Assembly: GCF_000179595.2 (NCBI RefSeq)
Contig: NZ_JH556659.1
Coordinates: forward strand, 1,169,392-1,233,391
From: Acetivibrio cellulolyticus CD2
GTDB taxonomy: Bacteria; Bacillota; Clostridia; Acetivibrionales; Acetivibrionaceae
Direction of reading: 5' to 3'
Length of the DNA: 64,000 nt
The position numbers and the translations under genes are program-made. The notes below the pieces were generated by a model, which had not been told where the DNA came from, ran no database searches, and saw nothing but the letters and a program-made list of their open reading frames with translations. This document shows, piece by piece, positions 59,350 to 64,000 of the stretch (position 1 is the first letter of the stretch; every line of letters starts with the position of its first letter).

Positions 59350-60435
59350 ATGTTTATGAAGAAATACCTTGCCATTGATATAGGAAACAGGAAAACTAAA
59401 ATTGTCCTTGGCGGTATTGAGAAGGATAAAATAGTTGTGGATAATTATTTTATTACAGATACACCAACAGGAATAATGGAAGATGGAAAAATCACAAATC
59501 TTAATGGCCTCATTGCTATGCTTAAGGATTCCCTTAAGAAGGGGAAGATAAGAGGTAAGCATTTGGTTATGAGTATAACAGGTACAGGGATTATTACAAG
59601 GGACATTCAGTTACCTAAGTCTACAGATGAAGAATTGGAAAAAATTCTGGGGTTTGAGGCCCAACAATATTTTCCGGTTGAACTTGATAATTATATATTG
59701 GACTTTAAGGTTCTAGAAGAAATAGATAGCGGGGATGGTGTCTTCAATAGGGTTCTGCTGGTAGCTGCTCCTGTAAATCAAGTGGATGAGTTTATGAAAG
59801 TTCATAAAAGGCTTAATAAGGAAATTGAAGCTATAGATATACCTGCTAATAATATTTGCAAGGTACTTTTCGGTGAAGCATACGTGGGAAAAGAGCTTAA
59901 TGGTAAAGAATTACCTCATGAATTTGCAGTTTTAGATTTGGGAGCTAAGACTACAGGCGTGTACATTTTCTCATCCGGTAAGTTAAAATTCAGCAGGATT
60001 TTATTAAATGGAAGCGGTGACATTGACGACCTGATTGCAAGTCAATTAAATGTCGATTTTTCTAAAGCGGAAGAAATAAAAATCATGGTAGGGAATCTAA
60101 TTGCCGATGATGACCTTATCAATCCTAATAGTGAAGATGCTAAAATAAGCAACTTAATCAAGCCAGCTGTAAATAATCTAATGAGTGATATTAATAGATT
60201 CATAGAATTTTATAACAGCAGAAGTACCGGAAACAGGCTTGATAGGATTTTTCTTTGTGGAGGAGGAAGTAAGTTAAAGGGGATAGATATTTATTTCAGA
60301 ACTTATTTTAATATTCCCGTTGAATTTTTAGACCCTCAAAAATTTGTACTTTACAAGGGACATAAAAAAATGGAGGAGTTTAGTGAAGATTTTGTTTTAC
60401 TTGTAAATGCATTAGGATGCCTTGTGAGAAGTTAG
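59350..60435 (+). CDS. pilM: Type IV pilus assembly ATPase-fold protein PilM
   Basis: PilM is an actin-fold cytosolic protein that joins PilN and PilO to the motor. The 361-residue protein has KKYLAIDIGNRKTKIVLGG (phosphate 1), EFAVLDLGAKTTGVYIF (phosphate 2) and RIFLCGGGSKLKGID (adenosine). Two close ATGs (59350, 59356) are possible; GGAG lies ten bases before the first. It begins the PilM-N-O module, interrupted only by a minor prepilin gene. Confidence 0.93.
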   Translation: MFMKKYLAIDIGNRKTKIVLGGIEKDKIVVDNYFITDTPTGIMEDGKITNLNGLIAMLKDSLKKGKIRGKHLVMSITGTGIITRDIQLPKSTDEELEKILGFEAQQYFPVELDNYILDFKVLEEIDSGDGVFNRVLLVAAPVNQVDEFMKVHKRLNKEIEAIDIPANNICKVLFGEAYVGKELNGKELPHEFAVLDLGAKTTGVYIFSSGKLKFSRILLNGSGDIDDLIASQLNVDFSKAEEIKIMVGNLIADDDLINPNSEDAKISNLIKPAVNNLMSDINRFIEFYNSRSTGNRLDRIFLCGGGSKLKGIDIYFRTYFNIPVEFLDPQKFVLYKGHKKMEEFSEDFVLLVNALGCLVRS

Positions 60436-60458
60436 GAATGTTTAGAAATATAACTTTA
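60434..60458 (-). repeat. Degenerate copy of the dispersed intergenic repeat, reverse orientation
   Basis: The reverse complement reads TAAAGTTATATTTCTAAACA then TTCCT, similar to the 3' half of the repeat family. It overlaps the pilM stop codon region. Confidence 0.4.
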
Positions 60459-60536
60459 GGTGTTTCTTAGTCTTCTATCATGTAATTATTTTCGGGATGA
60501 GCGTAAAAAATATATTTAGTGTAGGGATGTATCACT

Positions 60537-61028
60537 ATGAAGAAAATAGGGAAAAAAGGTACAACATTAGTTGAGGTCATCGCTTCACTTGTTATTGTTG
60601 GTATTATACTAACTCCGATTACAAGCATATTTTATATGGGTTACAAAAATTATTTTGTAGAAAATGACAGAATGACAGCCCAACAGGCAGCAAAAGATGT
60701 TTTGGAGATAATAACCAAAGACTTGAGGTTTTATGAAAATAAATATACTGAAGTAGATGCGATAACTGGGAAATCTTTGATAATAAAAGATGGTACTAAT
60801 TTTCCAGGGGACGAGATAGTGTATTCCTTTGATGAAGGGCAAAAAATGATTTTAAGAAATAATGTTGCTTTATTAGAAGACAACACTATTTTGATAACTA
60901 ATTTTTCAGTACAGGAAATAAAATTATCAGACTATGATAGTAGTTTGATAAAAATCAGTGTTACTGTTAAGTCTGGAAAAAGCGATGAAATTAATATGGA
61001 AGGCAGTTATAGAAGAAAATATAAATAG
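60537..61028 (+). CDS. Minor prepilin-like protein
   Basis: The 163-residue precursor has a short basic leader and a class III signal KKGTTLVEVIASLVIVGIILTP. Cleavage after Gly8 leaves Thr9 at position 1 and Glu13 at position 5. The mature domain is hydrophilic with beta-strand character (ENKYTEVDAITGKSLIIKDG). It resembles PilW/PilJ-type minor pilins that prime assembly. It lies between pilM and pilN. Confidence 0.87.
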   Translation: MKKIGKKGTTLVEVIASLVIVGIILTPITSIFYMGYKNYFVENDRMTAQQAAKDVLEIITKDLRFYENKYTEVDAITGKSLIIKDGTNFPGDEIVYSFDEGQKMILRNNVALLEDNTILITNFSVQEIKLSDYDSSLIKISVTVKSGKSDEINMEGSYRRKYK

Positions 61029-61061
61029 CCTAAAGTCGGAATTTGAGGGTGTGAGGATCAT

Positions 61062-61667
61062 TTGAAGGACCTAAATCTTGTTCCTAAAAGTTATATCCTT
61101 AAAAGAAAAAAGCGCAAAAAAATGGTTTTCTATGGTCTTTTTAGTGTGGTTATTGTTGCTGCAATAATTGTTATAGTAGCGATACCTGTATTAAAAATAC
61201 AGAGCTTGAAAAGTAGACTGGCTTTTTTGGATCTGAGTGAGAAGGAGGCAAGCAAGTACATAGAAACCGAAAATGAGTTTAATGTGGTTAGGAATATGTA
61301 TTTGCAAAGGGAAAATGAGGCTAAAAGGCTTTCAAAGTCCGGCGTAGATATGTTAAAGATAATTGAGAAGCTGGAGAGCTACCTGCCAGATAGAATTTTT
61401 ATACAAAGTATGGTTGCGAACAAAGCTGGAGATGGTCAGGTTGAGATCACTATAAGAGGGATTGCTGAGTCCGAAGAAGAAATTGCTACATTTTCCGATT
61501 ATATATCAAAGGATGAATATTTTAGCGGTATAAATATCGGGTCTGTGAGTAATATGTATACCGCCGGCAGCAAAAAAGGTGATAATGAATTGAAAAACGA
61601 CGGGCAAAAAGATAGTAAATCATCTTATAGTTTTGATGCAATAATATATTTAACAGCCGGGAAGTGA
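61062..61667 (+). CDS. pilN: Type IV pilus alignment protein PilN
   Basis: PilN is a bitopic membrane protein that binds PilM with its N-terminal peptide. The 201-residue protein begins KDLNLVPKSY, the conserved PilM-binding INLLP-like motif, then has a basic stretch, a membrane helix (VFYGLFSVVIVAAIIVIVAIPVL), a coiled coil and a ferredoxin-like domain. It starts with TTG at 61062 after GAGG. The stop overlaps the next gene. Confidence 0.88.
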   Translation: MKDLNLVPKSYILKRKKRKKMVFYGLFSVVIVAAIIVIVAIPVLKIQSLKSRLAFLDLSEKEASKYIETENEFNVVRNMYLQRENEAKRLSKSGVDMLKIIEKLESYLPDRIFIQSMVANKAGDGQVEITIRGIAESEEEIATFSDYISKDEYFSGINIGSVSNMYTAGSKKGDNELKNDGQKDSKSSYSFDAIIYLTAGK

Positions 61668-61672
61668 TAATT

Positions 61673-63076
61673 GTGAAAATTTCTTTGAACGATAAAAGGG
61701 TTTTTATTATACTTGGCTTTTTAGGATTGGCTGTAATTTATTATAACTTTTTTTATTTAAACCAGCAAAAAGATATAAAAGAGTATATCAAAAATATCGA
61801 ATACTATGAAGAAAACAGCAAAGGTAGTGACGGTGCTGCGTTAAGGGTTGCAGGAATTGACACTGAACTTAAGATATTTAACGAGAAGATGAAAATTCTG
61901 AGGAGTATGTTTCCCCCAGAAATTACCCAGGAAAATGTATTGATTTTAATAAAAAAGTTTTCAGAGGAATCGGGGTTTATAATTAATAATATAGCTTTTT
62001 CAGAAGTCAAAGCAGTCAGTGGAGATACGGCTACTAGTGCTTCAAGTAATACTGCTTCGAGTACTGTTGCTGAATCAAATACGGATACAAAATCGAAGGC
62101 TGATGATAAATCAGAAGCAAGTGCAGGGTCAGAGACGAATACCCAATCTACAGGTATCATAACGACCCAAGCAGCTAGTGTTGTTTTAAATGATAAAAGG
62201 TTTATAAGTGCCCTTGATTCATTAGGCATAGCTTATGGACAAACTATAGAAGCTAGCTCAGCCAGGGTTTCTATTCCGGATGGAAAAGGATTTTCATTAG
62301 GTATTAGTATTAGTGGGACAAGCAGTAATAAACAATTGAAGGATTTTCTAAATAAGATGAAGAACTTTAAAAACACGATTTCTATAAATAATGTTCAAAT
62401 TAACAGCAATAGCGAAGATGAGCTTTTGGTTAATATGGAAATTGAGTTTTTTGGAATTGCAGATAAAAAAGCTGCATTGCAGGAGGATTTCTTTGATGTT
62501 AAATGGACTCCTTTGGATCCTGGAGGCAAAAATGATATTTTTAAACCTTATGAAGGATATATGGCACCTGGCGATAAATCAGCAACCACAAACGTAAACG
62601 ACAAAAATGAAGCGCAAAATATTGAAGAACAGTTGGAAGGTTATGACTTTTCGATGAGAGTACTATCTTTTGGTGCTGATATGGCTCCTCCAACAGTATC
62701 TTTTGTTGGGAAAAGTGTACTTTCAAATGAAAGTACGATGCCAATCGTTTATGGTGATAATAGGGATAACGAAAATGTAGATATATATCTTGAAACTAAG
62801 GATGGAAAGTTTTACTGTAAATTTAAAACGGACCATGAGGCGTTCCCTGAAATGACCTACGTGAACCTTGCGCAGTTTAAACCATCGGGAAATGAAATAA
62901 AGATGCTTATTGATTCAAGCAAAAGAGTGTCAACTAACGATAATGCTGGGGTCACAATTACAGTAACAAACAAAACTCAAAAAAATATGGTTATTGATGT
63001 TGTAAATGATGATGATAATAGGCCTAGAGTCGTTATCAATAAAAGTGGAAATAATTCTATAATTAATTATAAGTAA
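61673..63076 (+). CDS. PilO-like protein with long C-terminal extension
   Basis: The first 270 residues look like PilO: a membrane helix near the start (VFIILGFLGLAVIYYNFFYL), a coiled coil and a ferredoxin-like domain split by a Ser/Thr/Lys/Asp-rich linker (about residues 115-165). PilO is normally near 200 residues. This one is 467, with an added part of some 200 residues containing GFTPLDP-like acidic segments, VLSFGADMAPPTVSFVGKS and a repeated beta pattern. I start at GTG 61673, eight bases after GGGAAG; GTG 61664 overlaps the pilN stop. Confidence 0.72.
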   Translation: MKISLNDKRVFIILGFLGLAVIYYNFFYLNQQKDIKEYIKNIEYYEENSKGSDGAALRVAGIDTELKIFNEKMKILRSMFPPEITQENVLILIKKFSEESGFIINNIAFSEVKAVSGDTATSASSNTASSTVAESNTDTKSKADDKSEASAGSETNTQSTGIITTQAASVVLNDKRFISALDSLGIAYGQTIEASSARVSIPDGKGFSLGISISGTSSNKQLKDFLNKMKNFKNTISINNVQINSNSEDELLVNMEIEFFGIADKKAALQEDFFDVKWTPLDPGGKNDIFKPYEGYMAPGDKSATTNVNDKNEAQNIEEQLEGYDFSMRVLSFGADMAPPTVSFVGKSVLSNESTMPIVYGDNRDNENVDIYLETKDGKFYCKFKTDHEAFPEMTYVNLAQFKPSGNEIKMLIDSSKRVSTNDNAGVTITVTNKTQKNMVIDVVNDDDNRPRVVINKSGNNSIINYK

Positions 63077-63088
63077 GGAAGCCCATTT

Positions 63089-63144
63089 GGGTCAAATAAG
63101 GCTGGAACGTGAGATTATAGCCGAAGTTATGTTTTCAGCATACC
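63089..63144 (+). repeat. Dispersed intergenic repeat, long form, copy 3
   Basis: Begins GGGTCAAATAAGGCTGGAAC and ends GTTATGTTTTCAGCATACC. It contains the full GGCT/AGCC stem. It lies between the PilO-like gene and the last prepilin gene. Confidence 0.8.
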
Positions 63145-63194
63145 AATAAAAACGTCTTTATATATTGATATCTTTGATGATAGGGAGATGGAAA

Positions 63195-64000
63195 ATGAAA
63201 GCTAAAGGTATTTTCACACACCTATCTAAATTATCCGCAAATAAAAAGGGCTTAACGTTGATTGAAGTGATTGTATCTATTGGGATACTGGCTATTGTAA
63301 CCGGTCCTTTTTTGGGTACAATTATTCTTTCAACACGAAATAATGCTTATTCCGAGCAGGTTCTTAAGGCTTCGGAATTATCGCAAACAGTAATGGAAGA
63401 AATCAAGTCAAAGCCTGATTTTTTAGATATTGAGGCTGTTTCAGAAGCTGATGCCAAAACTACGGATTATAAAGAATACTTGATGGAAGATGATTATAGG
63501 GTGATGTACAAAATTATAAAAAAAGAAGGAACTATATCATCGTTAAGTGGGACATACAATTTTCCAGAAATAAGTGATATACCTGATAGCAATTTAAACT
63601 TTTCGGTAAACTCGGGAAATGTTTATTTAAACCGTGTATCTTACAACTTAAACTTTGAGCTTGTTCCTGTAAATTACTTTATTGATATAAGCGAAGCAAG
63701 CGGAATATGCACTTATAAGTTTTATGATGAGAAGGGGTCTTATTTTCAGACAGCAGAGCTCTTGAATGTGACTGAAACAGACCCGATAAAAATCAAGATT
63801 GAATATTTAAATGGCAGTGAGGATATTTTTAAGTTAAATGTAAACCTGAATAAGGTTAGTGAGAATAGAAAGGTTATTTTTTACGTTGTTAATGATGAAG
63901 GAGATAGCCTGCAAATAAAGAATGTGGGGACGAGACCATTTTATCAATTTGATGAGGTAGGTACCAACTGTGAAGAATACTATAACGTACTCTTTAAGAT
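63195..64000 (+). CDS. Prepilin-like protein (PilV-type), cut by the window edge
   Basis: The frame opens at ATG 63195, nine bases after GGGAGATGG, and stays open to the end of the window (268 codons). The leader MKAKGIFTHLSKLSANKKG is followed by LTLIEVIVSIGILAIVTGP, a class III prepilin signal with cleavage after Gly19 and Glu24 as position 5. NNAYSEQVLKASELSQTVMEEIKSKP follows, typical of PilV/GspI-type minor pilins. At more than 268 residues it is long for the family. Confidence 0.87.
   Translation, partial: MKAKGIFTHLSKLSANKKGLTLIEVIVSIGILAIVTGPFLGTIILSTRNNAYSEQVLKASELSQTVMEEIKSKPDFLDIEAVSEADAKTTDYKEYLMEDDYRVMYKIIKKEGTISSLSGTYNFPEISDIPDSNLNFSVNSGNVYLNRVSYNLNFELVPVNYFIDISEASGICTYKFYDEKGSYFQTAELLNVTETDPIKIKIEYLNGSEDIFKLNVNLNKVSENRKVIFYVVNDEGDSLQIKNVGTRPFYQFDEVGTNCEEYYNVLFK

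Noticed and set aside
61804-62229. 141-codon minus-strand frame opposite the PilO-like gene
   Set aside because: It mirrors the Ser/Thr-rich linker of the real gene; composition explains the open frame.
1-64000. CRISPR arrays, tRNA or rRNA genes
   Set aside because: No regularly spaced repeats and no tRNA- or rRNA-like segments were recognised by eye; a tRNA scan would settle it.

Overview
The window reads as low-GC, Gram-positive, spore-forming Clostridia. The evidence is AT-rich DNA, strong AGGAGG-type ribosome sites, frequent GTG/TTG starts, spoVS, a T-box leader, type III glutamine synthetase, and the clostridial order fabG-acpP-fabF-rnc ... smc-ftsY. Gene content resembles the Acetivibrio/Ruminiclostridium/Pseudobacteroides group. 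That placement is inferred from recognised protein families, not from a search.

Layout. (1) 1-906: 5' end of an IS110-family element on the minus strand, cut by the window edge and apparently frameshifted, with a structured noncoding region next to it. (2) 907-5798: fatty-acid synthesis (fabG, acpP, fabF), rnc, an Elp3-like radical SAM gene and spoVS. (3) 6021-13161: pdxA-like, smc, ftsY, a DUF218 gene, then a 56-residue protein and a lone receiver domain on the minus strand. (4) 13533-23412: ECF sigma and anti-sigma pair, a PilZ protein, a DUF3006 miniprotein, polA, coaE, a lytic transglycosylase, a DMT transporter and a diguanylate cyclase. (5) 23567-31125: mostly minus strand: YesL-like protein, DAHP synthase behind a T-box (specifier read as Phe TTC), ychF, a GT39-like protein and a DEAD-box helicase, with cheW on the plus strand. 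(6) 31311-37333: trpE-G-D-C-F without trpB/trpA, then a lactate-dehydrogenase-fold protein that has lost several catalytic residues. (7) 37649-43893: HAD phosphatase, Fe-S flavoprotein, MinD-like ATPase plus PilZ protein, and a four-subunit 2-oxoacid:ferredoxin oxidoreductase. (8) 44169-49487, minus strand: type III glutamine synthetase, YmaF, LCP protein, branched-chain aminotransferase. (9) 49912-64000: yqeG, aroE and a type IV pilus locus (pilB, pilT, pilC, pilin, pilD, comFB, pilM, minor prepilin, pilN, pilO, prepilin), interrupted after pilT by a degenerate IS30-family element.

How the parts fit. Aromatic amino-acid supply appears several times (aroF, trpEGDCF, aroE). aroF carries a T-box. 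The trp genes carry two arrays of (G/U)AG triplets at 5-nt spacing, one in the trpE leader before a terminator and one over the trpD ribosome site, which is how TRAP-binding sites look. Cyclic-di-GMP is the other theme: a GGDEF cyclase with an intact I-site, two PilZ proteins, a PilB with two MshEN-type motifs, and ComFB inside the pilus operon.

The observations I rate highest are the TRAP-like arrays, the divergent LDH, a dispersed intergenic repeat family in long and short forms, and the IS30 element flanked by a 21-bp near-perfect direct repeat. I saw no CRISPR array, rRNA or tRNA gene.
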